This document shows positions 16,634 to 24,495 of a DNA stretch of 64,000 bases, one piece after another. The stretch lies in contig CAXSAX010000018.1 of assembly GCA_964235495.1 (NCBI GenBank), positions 1 through 64,000 on the forward strand. Direction: 5' to 3'. This DNA is from LMUY01 sp964235495. GTDB lineage: Bacteria; Pseudomonadota; Alphaproteobacteria; Acetobacterales; Acetobacteraceae. Below the pieces are notes generated by a model, which had not been told where the DNA came from, made no database searches, and was given only the letters and a program-made list of their open reading frames with translations. Numbering within the stretch: position 1 is the stretch's first letter; each line of letters opens with the position of its first letter. The position numbers and the translations under genes were made by a program.

Positions 16634-17878
16634 CTATGCCGCTGCCCGCCGGCCCCGCCGCATTGGCACCACCTTGGGGGAGGCACCGGCACCCGCTACC
16701 GCGGCCAGGACGTGCGCCGCCCAACCGTCCAGCGCCGTGCGCTTCTCTGCCGCCCAGTCATGGCGCTGGTAGATGCCGACAATGCCGCCGCGGGTGCCGC
16801 TTACATGGTTCAAGACCGCCTCTGTCACCTCCAAACGCACGCCCAGCCGTTGCAGGCCCGTCGCCACCGTGCGGCGGAGGTCATGCACGCGCCAGTCTGT
16901 CACGCTCGCTTCCTTATCCAGCCCGGCCTTGCTCTTGGACCAGTTGCCAAACATCACCTTGCCGCCCTCCCCAGGGAACACCAGGCCGCGGCGCTGGTCC
17001 CGCATCTTTTTCAATTTTTCGCGCAAGATGGCCTGTGCCGGGGCGGACAGGGGAACCACGCTAGGCTGTCCATTTTTGGTGCGCTCCCCGGGTATGGTCC
17101 AGGTTGTCAGGTCCGACGCGATTTCGGACCAATTCATGCCGCGCACTTCGTCCCGGCGCTGCCCAGTCAGCAGCAACAAGCAGACGATAGGGCCGTATGG
17201 GGTCGTATCTAACGCCGCAGCCTTCCACACCTTCACAGCTTCGGCGTCCGTCAGCACACGGTCCCGCTGCACGTTGCTGGGGGCCACCGGCAGTTCCGTG
17301 AAGGGGTTGCCCGGCACACTGCCGCGGCGCTGCGCCCATCCAAAGCAGGCGCGGCCATAGGCGGCCAGGGCGCGGGCTACGCTGGGCGTCAGACGGTCCA
17401 CGATGGAAACCACGTCCCGGCGTTGCAGACGCTCCGCCGGGCGGTTCCACCAGTCTTTCAAGGCCCGCTCCATCGCTTCCGTCGCGTCCTTGCGGTAGCG
17501 CGCGCTGCGATGGGCCAGGTGCAGCCGGTCCCAATCCTCGACCAGCCGGGCCAGCGTCATGCGCTCGCGTTTGGCCTCGACCTTGGCAGTCTCCACCGCC
17601 ACCTTCCGCGCCGCGGCCGGGTCGGCACCCCCGGCAACCTGGCCCATGACTGCGCGGGCGGCGGTGCGGGCGGCGGCCAGGCTGATAGCGTCCACGCTCC
17701 CCAGCGGCACCCGGCGCTTGCGCCCGGCGGTCACATATTGCGCCAGGTAGGACTTGCTGCCGGTGGCCACGATGCGGACGGCCAAGCCGCGTTGCTCCGT
17801 GTCAAATACCATGCAGTCACGCTTGCCAGGCGGGCAGGCCATCCGGTCAATTTCCCGTTCCGTCAGCTTGGTGCCCAT
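16634..17878 (-). CDS. int: Tyrosine recombinase (DUF4102-type integrase)
   Basis: 414 residues. The N-terminal arm-binding domain (DUF4102) runs over about 1-95 (KLTEREIDRMACPPGKRDC, FDTEQRGLAVRI), then a SAM-like core-binding domain, then the catalytic domain with the full set: R241 (in LLLTGQRRDEVRG), K268, H332-x-x-R335 (VHDLRRTVAT), H358 (LNHVSG) and Y370 (GIYQRHDW). It is intact. It lies beside attR, reads into the element, and starts just inside a set of 9-bp repeats likely to be its arm sites. It should catalyse integration at and excision from the tRNA-Ala gene. Confidence 0.96.
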   Translation of the reverse strand: MGTKLTEREIDRMACPPGKRDCMVFDTEQRGLAVRIVATGSKSYLAQYVTAGRKRRVPLGSVDAISLAAARTAARAVMGQVAGGADPAAARKVAVETAKVEAKRERMTLARLVEDWDRLHLAHRSARYRKDATEAMERALKDWWNRPAERLQRRDVVSIVDRLTPSVARALAAYGRACFGWAQRRGSVPGNPFTELPVAPSNVQRDRVLTDAEAVKVWKAAALDTTPYGPIVCLLLLTGQRRDEVRGMNWSEIASDLTTWTIPGERTKNGQPSVVPLSAPAQAILREKLKKMRDQRRGLVFPGEGGKVMFGNWSKSKAGLDKEASVTDWRVHDLRRTVATGLQRLGVRLEVTEAVLNHVSGTRGGIVGIYQRHDWAAEKRTALDGWAAHVLAAVAGAGASPKVVPMRRGRRAAA

Positions 17879-17901
17879 GCCCGACTCTCCCCGGTCTAGC
17901 C

Positions 17902-17937
17902 GGGTCCGCTATGTGCCAGCGGACCCCCAGCGGACCC
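17902..17937 (+). promoter_or_regulatory. Candidate integrase arm-type sites, right end
   Basis: One inverted AGCGGACCC (17902-17910) and two direct copies (17918-17926, 17929-17937) with the same 11-bp spacing as at the left end. One-mismatch copies also occur at 18022-18030 (inverted) and 18050-18058 (direct), between the integrase and attR. They probably bind the integrase N-terminal domain and may also control its promoter, since the cluster begins about 24 bp upstream of the integrase start codon. Confidence 0.6.
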
Positions 17938-18068
17938 CGCAGAATGGCGTCCCGTGTCAGACCTTGGCGGATTATGTCAGAAGGTGCAAGAGAAAGCCTG
18001 TTTTTAAACAGCTAGTTAGCAAGGTCCGCTTCGTCTTCTGGCGTTTCGTAGCGGACTCGCTTTGCTTA

Positions 18069-18116
18069 TTCGCAATGAGGAGGTCAGGGGTTCGATTCCC
18101 CTCAGCTCCACCACCG
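18069..18116 (+). repeat. attR: second copy of the 48-bp direct repeat
   Basis: Identical to 1847-1894: the tRNA-Ala sequence from the anticodon loop to 3 bp beyond CCA. It lacks the 5' half of the tRNA, so it is not a functional gene. It marks the right edge of the element. Confidence 0.93.
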
Positions 18117-18200
18117 CCCCGTTTCCCTCGGAAATCGCCTGGCCGATTGAACTTTGCGGCGGTTGGCCGGCTTTGCGCCGTGCATCTCATGGGAACCCCG

Positions 18201-19322
18201 ATGTCCGTCACGCTGTCTCGCCGCGGCCTCATGCTCACCGCCGCCGCCCTTGCCGCCGCGCGGCCCGTCTCAGCGGCGCCAGCCCCAAAAACGGCCCTGG
18301 CCGTGGTGGCGAACTTCCAGCAGCAGGTGACCGGGGTCGCCGTGTCCAAGGAGGGCCGGGTGTTCGTCAACTTCCCGCGCTGGGAGACCGACGTTCCCGT
18401 CTCGGTGGCCGAGGTGATGCCGGGCGGCCAGCTGCGGCCCTATCCGGATGCTGAATGGAACGCTTGGAGCAACCTCAAGCCGCTCTCGCTCGGGGACCAT
18501 TTCGTCTGCGTGCAAAGCGTCACCGTCGATCCGCAGGGCTTCCTGTGGGTGATCGACCCGGCCGCCCCCGGCAACGAGTTCATCAAGCCCGGCGGCGTCA
18601 AGCTGGTGAAGATCGACCTGCGCACCGACAAGGTGGTGCGCGTCTATCCGTTCGACGCGGCGGCCGCGCCGCAGGGCAGCTACATGAACGACGTGCGCGT
18701 CAGCCCGGACGGGGCCACCGCGTACCTGACCGATTCCGGCCAGCGGGGCGCGCTGGTGGTGCTGGACACCGCGAGCGGCGCCATCCGCCGGGTGCTGGAC
18801 GGCCACCCCAGCACGCAGCCGGAGCCGGGCGTGGTGCCCATGGTGGACGGCCACGAGCTGCGCCGCCCCGACCATCGCATCCCCGCCTTCGCCGCCGATG
18901 GCATCGCACTCGACCCGGCGGGACAGTATCTCTACTGGCAGGCGCTGGTCGGCCGCACGCTGTATCGCATCCCCACCGCCTCGCTCCGCTCCGCCACGAT
19001 GTCCCCGGCCGACGCCGCCGCCAGCATCGAGAAGCTGGCCACGACGAACGTGGCGGACGGGCTGTGGATGGACGGGCAGAGCTATCTGTTCATCACCGAC
19101 CCAGCGATCAACGGGGTGCGGATGCGCGCGCCGGACGGCACCATGAGCGTGGTGGCGCAGGATCCGCGGCTGCGCTGGCCGGACAGCATGGCCGAGGGGG
19201 CGGACGGCTCGATCTACGTGACCGCCTCGCACATCCAGGACATGGGGCAGTTCCATAAGGACGGCAGCACGCAGAAGGGCCCCTGGCAGCTGTTCCGCAT
19301 CCCGCCGCCGCATCCGCGCTGA
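18201..19322 (+). CDS. Tat-exported major-royal-jelly/yellow-family protein
   Basis: 373 residues. MSVTLSRRGLMLTAAALAAA is a twin-arginine signal peptide with Ala-rich core and a cleavage region near VSAAPAP. The mature protein shows the beta-propeller pattern of the MRJP/yellow family and SMP-30-like proteins: FVNFPRWETDVPVSVAEV, PYPDAEWNAW, VTVDPQGFLWVIDPA, MNDVRVSPDGATAYLTDSG, GIALDPAGQYLYWQAL. Such bacterial proteins are periplasmic; their substrates are unknown, though related propellers are lactonases. An upstream in-frame ATG (18189) would precede the RR motif by four more residues. It directly follows attR and has no obvious operon partner. Confidence 0.85.
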   Translation: MSVTLSRRGLMLTAAALAAARPVSAAPAPKTALAVVANFQQQVTGVAVSKEGRVFVNFPRWETDVPVSVAEVMPGGQLRPYPDAEWNAWSNLKPLSLGDHFVCVQSVTVDPQGFLWVIDPAAPGNEFIKPGGVKLVKIDLRTDKVVRVYPFDAAAAPQGSYMNDVRVSPDGATAYLTDSGQRGALVVLDTASGAIRRVLDGHPSTQPEPGVVPMVDGHELRRPDHRIPAFAADGIALDPAGQYLYWQALVGRTLYRIPTASLRSATMSPADAAASIEKLATTNVADGLWMDGQSYLFITDPAINGVRMRAPDGTMSVVAQDPRLRWPDSMAEGADGSIYVTASHIQDMGQFHKDGSTQKGPWQLFRIPPPHPR

Positions 19323-19325
19323 GGG

Positions 19326-19454
19326 CTACTCATCCCTGAACCACTTGTCGTGGCGCGCCGTCCATTTGGCGGCAATTTCATGGCGGAACACGATCACCAC
19401 CGGGACCACCCAGACCACCGCCGACACCGCGGCCAGCGCCCAGGACAGGCTCAT
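19326..19454 (-). CDS. Small single-span membrane protein
   Basis: 42 residues: MSLSWALAAVSAVVWVVPVV begins a single membrane helix, followed by a basic/acidic tail (RHEIAAKWTARHDKWFRDE). It starts 4 bp after the oxygenase gene stop, with GGGATG giving a plausible site for translation re-initiation. No family recognised. Short proteins with this layout are often missed; the coupling and clean topology support it. Confidence 0.55.
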   Translation of the reverse strand: MSLSWALAAVSAVVWVVPVVIVFRHEIAAKWTARHDKWFRDE

Positions 19455-19458
19455 CCCG

Positions 19459-20106
19459 CTAGGCCGCGAACCGCTTGACGAACGCCGACCAGCGATGCCG
19501 CCGCAGCTCGCTGCGCGCCCGGCCGTCATTGGCCATGTAGTTGAGCTGGATGGCGTGGCGCGTGCCCACGAAGGTGCGGTGGCCGTGCCAGGTGGTCGGC
19601 CCGTTGGGGAACACCAGCAGCGTGCCGTCCACCGGCGGCACCTCGACGGCGTAGTCGTCCAGGTCCGTGGGGCTGCGCAGCAGGCGCAGGCAGCCCTCCT
19701 GCTGCGCCCAGGCGTCGGCCTGCTGGTTGAGGTAGAGCAGCACCGTCACCCGCTTGGCCTCGGAGTCGGTATGGATGCGGCCGTCCTTCTGCCGGGTGCG
19801 GCCGCGCAAGGTCAGCATCACAGGGGCGTCGTGCAGGTCGAGGCCGAACTTGCCGGCGATGGCGTCCTGCATGGCGCGCCCCTGCATCTGCCGCACCAGG
19901 GACGCGGCCGCTGTGCCGAGCTTCAGCGACTCGGGCGGGAACGACCCGCCGCTGGCCATCGCGGGCAGCCCGTCGCGAACGTGCCGGAGAAAGGCCGGGG
20001 GCACAAAATGCGGCACCACGACATGCGGGAACGGCGCTGCGGCGACCGGGGTCGCCTCCAGGGCGGCGATGTCGAGCTGGTCCGGGGGGGCGGTGATGCT
20101 GTCCAT
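19459..20106 (-). CDS. Fe(II)/2-oxoglutarate-dependent oxygenase (prolyl-4-hydroxylase-like)
   Basis: 215 residues with the jelly-roll iron site: H112-x-D114 (GRIHTDSEAKRVTVLLYLN), the distal His in TWHGHRTF (H174 or H176) and a 2-oxoglutarate-binding Arg in GTRHAIQLNY (R183). The family couples 2-oxoglutarate and O2 to hydroxylation; related small enzymes modify proteins or sugars. The substrate is unknown. ATG at 20106 is preferred over the GTG six bases upstream. It is divergent from zapE with about 95 bp between the starts, which should contain both promoters. Confidence 0.88.
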   Translation of the reverse strand: MDSITAPPDQLDIAALEATPVAAAPFPHVVVPHFVPPAFLRHVRDGLPAMASGGSFPPESLKLGTAAASLVRQMQGRAMQDAIAGKFGLDLHDAPVMLTLRGRTRQKDGRIHTDSEAKRVTVLLYLNQQADAWAQQEGCLRLLRSPTDLDDYAVEVPPVDGTLLVFPNGPTTWHGHRTFVGTRHAIQLNYMANDGRARSELRRHRWSAFVKRFAA

Positions 20107-20200
20107 GGGCACGGTTTTAGTTGACCTGTCGGCGATGGTTCAAGTGCGCCGGCCGGCTGGTTGAACAGCGCGCCGCGCCGGGCTATCCGCCTGCCCCACC

Positions 20201-21337
20201 ATGGATGTCGCAGCCCCCGCCGGCCCGCTATTCGCCTACCGCAGCCTGCTGGCATCCGGCGCGCTCTCGACCGACCCGGCGCAGGCCGCCGCGGCCGAGC
20301 GGCTGCAGGACCTGTGGGCCAAGCTGAAGGGCTACGACCCGGCGCCGCACGCGGATCGCACGAGCTTCATCAACCGCCTGCTGCGCCGCCGCGCCGTGGA
20401 CGAGGCGCCCTCGGGTCCGCATGGGCTGTACCTGGTTGGCGAGGTCGGGCGGGGCAAATCCATGCTGATGGACCTGTTCTACGAGCAGGCCGTCATCCGG
20501 CGGAAGTCGCGCATCCACTTCCACGCCTTCATGCAGGATGTGCATGCCCGCGCCTTCGCCTGGAAGCAGCACCACGGGGGCGACCCGATCCCGAAGCTGG
20601 CCGACGAGATCGCTCACGGCGCCGCTCTGCTCTGCTTTGACGAGTTCCAGGTCACCGACGTCGCCGACGCGGTGATCCTGGCGCGGCTGTTCGAGGCCCT
20701 GTTCGCGCGCGACGTGGTGATCGTGGCCACCTCCAACACGCTGCCGGACGACCTGTTGCGCGGCCGGCCGGGGCGCGACGCGTTGCTGCCGTTCATCGCC
20801 CTGCTCAAGCAGCGGCTGGACGTCTTGGTGCTGGACGGCCAGCGCGACTTCCGCCGCCAGCGTCCCCGCGGCCTGCCGACTTGGTATGTGCCCGCCGACG
20901 GCCGCGCCGACGCCGCGCTGGACCGCGCCTTCGCTGACCTCGCCGCCGGCGCCGTGGCCAAGGCCGAGCGGCTGACGGTGCAGGGCCGCACGCTGCGCGT
21001 GCCGCTGGCGGCGGACAGCGTGGCGCGCTTCGACTTCACCGCCCTGTGCGGCCAGGCGCTGGGCGCCGGCGACTACCTGGCGCTGGCCACTCACTACCGG
21101 ACGCTGGTGCTGGACGGGGTGCCCCGGCTGGGGCCGGACAACTACGACCTGGCGCGCCGCTTCATCACGCTGGTGGACGCGCTGTATGAGCACCGGGTCA
21201 AGCTGCTGGCCTCCGCCGACGCGCCGCCGGATCAGCTGTATCAGCGCGGCGAGGGGGCCAAGGCGTTCGAGCGGACGGTTTCGCGGCTAGAGGAGATGCA
21301 GTCGGAAGCTTGGCTGGGGCTGCCGCATTTGACTTGA
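20201..21337 (+). CDS. zapE: AFG1/ZapE-family ATPase
   Basis: 378 residues. Walker A GEVGRGKS at 80-87 followed by MLMDLFYEQA, Walker B LLCFDEFQ at 143-150 with VTDVADAVIL, and sensor region VIVATSNTLPDDLL are the hallmark of AFG1/ZapE proteins, which associate with FtsZ in bacteria and with protein quality control in mitochondria. RHF-type C-terminal motifs are present (ITLVDALYEHRVKLLASADA). Alphaproteobacteria commonly carry this gene just upstream of mdh, as here. The gene is complete. Confidence 0.93.
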   Translation: MDVAAPAGPLFAYRSLLASGALSTDPAQAAAAERLQDLWAKLKGYDPAPHADRTSFINRLLRRRAVDEAPSGPHGLYLVGEVGRGKSMLMDLFYEQAVIRRKSRIHFHAFMQDVHARAFAWKQHHGGDPIPKLADEIAHGAALLCFDEFQVTDVADAVILARLFEALFARDVVIVATSNTLPDDLLRGRPGRDALLPFIALLKQRLDVLVLDGQRDFRRQRPRGLPTWYVPADGRADAALDRAFADLAAGAVAKAERLTVQGRTLRVPLAADSVARFDFTALCGQALGAGDYLALATHYRTLVLDGVPRLGPDNYDLARRFITLVDALYEHRVKLLASADAPPDQLYQRGEGAKAFERTVSRLEEMQSEAWLGLPHLT

Positions 21338-21466
21338 TAGCTGGATCAGCTTGAATTTTAGTGCCTGTTGAGAAGCAGATCTGGGGTTGAACTCGAGAGT
21401 GGCTCTCATCCAGCAGCGCCGCTAAACGTCTTTGCCGAGCAACTCATCCCGGTCAAACGTGCCCAT

Positions 21467-21877
21467 TCACGACCGGACACGAAGGCGCTGAAGATTAGGG
21501 ACAAGGAGTCCTACAGGCCTCTCAGCCTCTTGCAGAGACCCTTCCCGCAGCCTGTCGTCGATCCATCCCGAGAGAGACAGAATTTTCTCGCTAAGGACCG
21601 CATCAATCATAGCCATGGCGTCAGCCCACACGTTCCCAGCCGTATCACTGGTGCTTGGAGGCCAATTCATGTGAATGTGGCTGTAGCCGAGCCCAATGGT
21701 GACCTCGGCACCTACGTTCTCGATATCGAGTGGACCGGCCAAGTCAGACTCCAGCGGCGGTGGCACAGTTAAGGCGACTCCGCGCCAACCATCGCCTGTT
21801 CGATCAGAGATAGGCAAATGCCTCCAGTGCTCATGTTGATCGAGTAACTTGTCGAAAAACGCGCTTACGTTCGGCAT
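21467..21877 (-). CDS. Unidentified small cytoplasmic protein
   Basis: 136 residues from an ATG at 21877 (a TTG seven codons upstream is the alternative). The centre reads VGAEVTIGLGYSHIHMNWPP and then WADAMAMIDAVLSEKI, resembling immunity-like or DUF proteins that share the pattern VTVGF-x-HxHFxWP. It is acidic with no signal or membrane segment. It lies inverted between zapE and the mdh-suc operon, is lower in GC than both, and may be an insertion. Function unknown. Confidence 0.6.
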   Translation of the reverse strand: MPNVSAFFDKLLDQHEHWRHLPISDRTGDGWRGVALTVPPPLESDLAGPLDIENVGAEVTIGLGYSHIHMNWPPSTSDTAGNVWADAMAMIDAVLSEKILSLSGWIDDRLREGSLQEAERPVGLLVPNLQRLRVRS

Positions 21878-22058
21878 GTCATTCAACCTGACGGTCAAGC
21901 GGAAGCTTGGTGCAAGTGGCCGCTATGCGTCGAGGAGCCCTCCAACTGCACCCCCCATTCGCCGGGTTGCCCGCCTCCGGCGGATGGAGTAGGCACAACT
22001 GCCTTCCGGACGCCCGGCCGCCCTGGCGGGCATCCACTTGCCTTCCGGAAGGACTTTC

Positions 22059-23012
22059 ATGGCCCGCAACAAGATCGCCCTCATCGGCGCTGGCAACATC
22101 GGCGGCACGCTGGCCCACCTCGCCGGCCTCAAGGAGCTGGGAGACGTGGCGCTGTTCGACGTGTTCGGCGGCGTGGCGGCGGGCAAGGCGCTGGACATCA
22201 TGCAGTCTGCCCCGGTGGACGGGTTCGACAGCCACATGACGGGCAGCAGCGACTACGGCAGCATCGCCGGGTCGGACGTGGTGATCGTCACCGCCGGGTT
22301 CGCCCGCCAGCCGGGCATGTCGCGCGATGACCTGGTGGCCAAGAACGCGGGCGTGATCGCCACGGTGGCGGAGGGCATCAAGGCGAACTGCCCGGATGCG
22401 TTCGTCATCGTCATCACAAACCCGCTGGACGCCATGGTATGGGTGATGCAGCAGAAATCCGGCCTGCCCCCCCATAAGGTGGTCGGCATGGCGGGCGTGC
22501 TGGACAGCTCGCGCTTTTGTTTGTTCCTGGCGCAGGAGTTCAACGTCAGCGTGGAGGACGTGACCGCCTTCGTGCTGGGCGGCCATGGCGACACCATGGT
22601 GCCGCTGATCCGCTACTCCACGGTTGCCGGCATTCCCGTGCCGGACCTGATCAAAATGGGTTGGAGCACGCAGGAGCGGATCGACGCCATCGTCACCCGC
22701 ACCGCCAACGGCGGCGGCGAGATCGTCAAGTTGCTGGAGAAGGGCAGCGCGTTCTACGCCCCTGCCGCCTCCGCCATTGCGATGGCGGAGAGCTACCTCA
22801 AGGACAAGAAGCGCGTGCTGCCGGCCGCGGCGATGCTGACCGGGCAATACGGCGTGAGCGACCTCTACGTCGGCGTCCCCGTGGTGATCGGCGCCGGCGG
22901 GGTGGAGCGGATCGTGGAGATCGCGCTCGACCCGGCGGAGGATGCGGCGTTCAAGAAGAGCTGCGACTCGGTGCGCGAGCTGATCGACGCCTCCCGCAAG
23001 CTGGTGGGCTGA
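22059..23012 (+). CDS. mdh: Malate dehydrogenase
   Basis: 317 residues, LDH-like type of alphaproteobacteria. It oxidises malate to oxaloacetate with NAD. NAD site GAGNIGGT (10-17), substrate arginines in FARQPGMSRDD (R83, R89), D149-x-x-R152 and the catalytic H176 in LGGHGDTMVP are all present. A GGAAGGA Shine-Dalgarno sequence lies just before the ATG at 22059. It leads the block mdh-sucC-x-sucD-sucA-sucB-lpd; the stop is 4 bp before sucC, so they are co-transcribed. Confidence 0.98.
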   Translation: MARNKIALIGAGNIGGTLAHLAGLKELGDVALFDVFGGVAAGKALDIMQSAPVDGFDSHMTGSSDYGSIAGSDVVIVTAGFARQPGMSRDDLVAKNAGVIATVAEGIKANCPDAFVIVITNPLDAMVWVMQQKSGLPPHKVVGMAGVLDSSRFCLFLAQEFNVSVEDVTAFVLGGHGDTMVPLIRYSTVAGIPVPDLIKMGWSTQERIDAIVTRTANGGGEIVKLLEKGSAFYAPAASAIAMAESYLKDKKRVLPAAAMLTGQYGVSDLYVGVPVVIGAGGVERIVEIALDPAEDAAFKKSCDSVRELIDASRKLVG

Positions 23013-23016
23013 GGCC

Positions 23017-24213
23017 ATGAACATCCATGAGTATCAGGCCAAGGAGCTGCTGCGCGGCTACGGCGTGGCGGTGCTGCAAGGCCACGTCGCTTGGACGCCG
23101 GAGGAAGCCGAGCAGGCCGCCGCCAAGCTGCCCGGCCCGGTGTATGTGGTGAAGAGCCAGATTCACGCCGGCGGCCGCGGTGCTGGCCGCTTCGCCGAGG
23201 CGCCGGAAGGCAAGGGCGGCGTCCGCTTGGCCAAGTCGGCCGCCGAAGTGCGCGAGGCCGCCGCCGCCATGCTGGGCCACGTCCTGGTCACAAAGCAGAC
23301 GGGTGCGGCCGGCCGCAAGGTGCGCCGCGTGTACGTGGAGGCCGGCTGCGACATCAAGCGGGAGCTGTACCTCTCGCTGCTGGTGGACCGGGCGACCTCG
23401 CGCGTCACCGTCATGGCCTCCACCGAGGGCGGCATGGAGATCGAGGAGGTGGCCGAGCACCACCCGGAGCGCATCCTGCGCGTCGCCATTGACCCGGCGA
23501 CCGGCCTGTCCGCGTTCCACGCCCGGCGGCTGGCCTTCAGTCTAGGGCTGGAAGGCAAGCAGGTCGGCGTGTTCGGCCGCTTCGTCGCCGCCATGTACGC
23601 GGCGTTCACCGCGCTCGACTGCGACACCATCGAGATCAACCCGTTGGTCGTCACCGGCGCGGGCGAGGTGGTGGCGCTGGATGCCAAGGTGAGCTTCGAC
23701 GACAACGCCCTGTTTCGCCATCCCGAGCTGGAGAAGCTGCGCGACGAGGCGGAGGAGGACCCCAAGGAGCTGGAGGCCGCCAAGTACAGCCTGAACTACG
23801 TGGCGCTGGACGGCACAATTGGCTGTATGGTGAACGGCGCCGGACTGGCCATGGCAACCATGGACATCATCAAGCTGTACGGTGCGTCGCCCGCCAACTT
23901 CCTGGACGTGGGCGGCGGCGCCACCAAGGAGCGGGTGACGGCGGCGTTCAAGATCATCCTATCCGACCCCAACGTGGAGGGCATCTTGATCAACATCTTC
24001 GGCGGCATCATGCGCTGCGACGTGATTGCCGAGGGTGTGGTGGCGGCGGCGCGGGAGGTTTCGCTCGGCGTGCCGCTGGTGGTGCGGCTGGAAGGCACCA
24101 ACGTGGCGCTGGGCAAGGAGATCATGGCCAAGTCCGGCCTGCCGATTATCTCCGCCGATAACCTGGCGGACGCGGCGGCCAAGGTGGTGAAAGCCGTGAA
24201 GGAAGCGGCATGA
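23017..24213 (+). CDS. sucC: Succinyl-CoA synthetase, beta subunit (ADP-forming)
   Basis: 398 residues. Together with SucD it makes succinate and ATP/GTP from succinyl-CoA. It opens MNIHEYQAKELLRGYGVAV with the ATP-grasp segment VKSQIHAGGRGAGRF, and ends with the CoA-domain signature INIFGGIMRCDVIAEGVV and the LEGTN motif; GAVD-type phosphate-loop residues are intact. ATGA overlap (24210-24213) couples it to the small gene that follows, an unusual arrangement because sucD normally comes next. Confidence 0.97.
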   Translation: MNIHEYQAKELLRGYGVAVLQGHVAWTPEEAEQAAAKLPGPVYVVKSQIHAGGRGAGRFAEAPEGKGGVRLAKSAAEVREAAAAMLGHVLVTKQTGAAGRKVRRVYVEAGCDIKRELYLSLLVDRATSRVTVMASTEGGMEIEEVAEHHPERILRVAIDPATGLSAFHARRLAFSLGLEGKQVGVFGRFVAAMYAAFTALDCDTIEINPLVVTGAGEVVALDAKVSFDDNALFRHPELEKLRDEAEEDPKELEAAKYSLNYVALDGTIGCMVNGAGLAMATMDIIKLYGASPANFLDVGGGATKERVTAAFKIILSDPNVEGILINIFGGIMRCDVIAEGVVAAAREVSLGVPLVVRLEGTNVALGKEIMAKSGLPIISADNLADAAAKVVKAVKEAA

Positions 24214-24494
24214 TGCCTAGCAACCCCGACGGAAGCGGCCCCGTCGATCTCCCGGTATGGAAGACCGACCACGGCTACGAGCTTTTGCCGCCCAGCCCGG
24301 GCGATGATTTGCGTCCGACGATTTTTGTGCTGTCCGCGCGCGATGTGGTCGATAAAGTCATCAACGGATATCTGCCATTCCGCGTGCAAGACGGTAAACG
24401 TAGTCGTGTTTGCACACCAGGCGAGTTGCTAGTTTCAGTGTCTAGCAACGGCCTTCCAATCATCACCGATTTTGCGCCAGAGGGAGCCCATTAA
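24210..24494 (+). CDS. Small unidentified protein inserted between sucC and sucD
   Basis: 94 residues, soluble, beginning MMPSNPDGSGPVDLPVWKTD and containing LRPTIFVLSARDVVDKVING and SNGLPIITDFAPEGAH. It overlaps the sucC stop by ATGA, and its stop is 1 bp before the sucD ATG; its last bases contain the AGGGAG ribosome-binding site of sucD. The second half is markedly AT-richer than sucC and sucD. No family recognised. Because it preserves coupling on both sides, it is probably translated and does not break the operon. It might be a regulator of the enzyme complex or simply a small acquired gene. Confidence 0.7.
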   Translation: MMPSNPDGSGPVDLPVWKTDHGYELLPPSPGDDLRPTIFVLSARDVVDKVINGYLPFRVQDGKRSRVCTPGELLVSVSSNGLPIITDFAPEGAH

Positions 24495-24495
24495 T

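Larger units (their letters stand above)
1847..18116. mobile_element. Integrated genetic element in tRNA-Ala (satellite-like genomic island)
   Basis: About 16.3 kb bounded by a perfect 48-bp repeat, with an integrase next to the right end. The right two thirds hold integrase, a large unknown protein, AlpA-like regulator, Toprim protein and DUF3631 ATPase, all on the minus strand; the left third holds defence-type and unknown cargo. No capsid, tail, portal, terminase or conjugation genes were recognised, so the element looks like a phage satellite or mobilisable island rather than a full prophage or ICE. Base composition is mixed: 2.4-3.9 kb, 4.7-5.3 kb and 9.5-10.9 kb are noticeably AT-richer than the chromosome. 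The flanking chromosome resumes with a Tat-exported protein at 18201. Confidence 0.92.

Noticed and set aside
18061..18113. A second tRNA-Ala gene
   Set aside because: Only the part from the anticodon loop to CCA is present; acceptor 5' strand and D-arm are missing, so it is attR.
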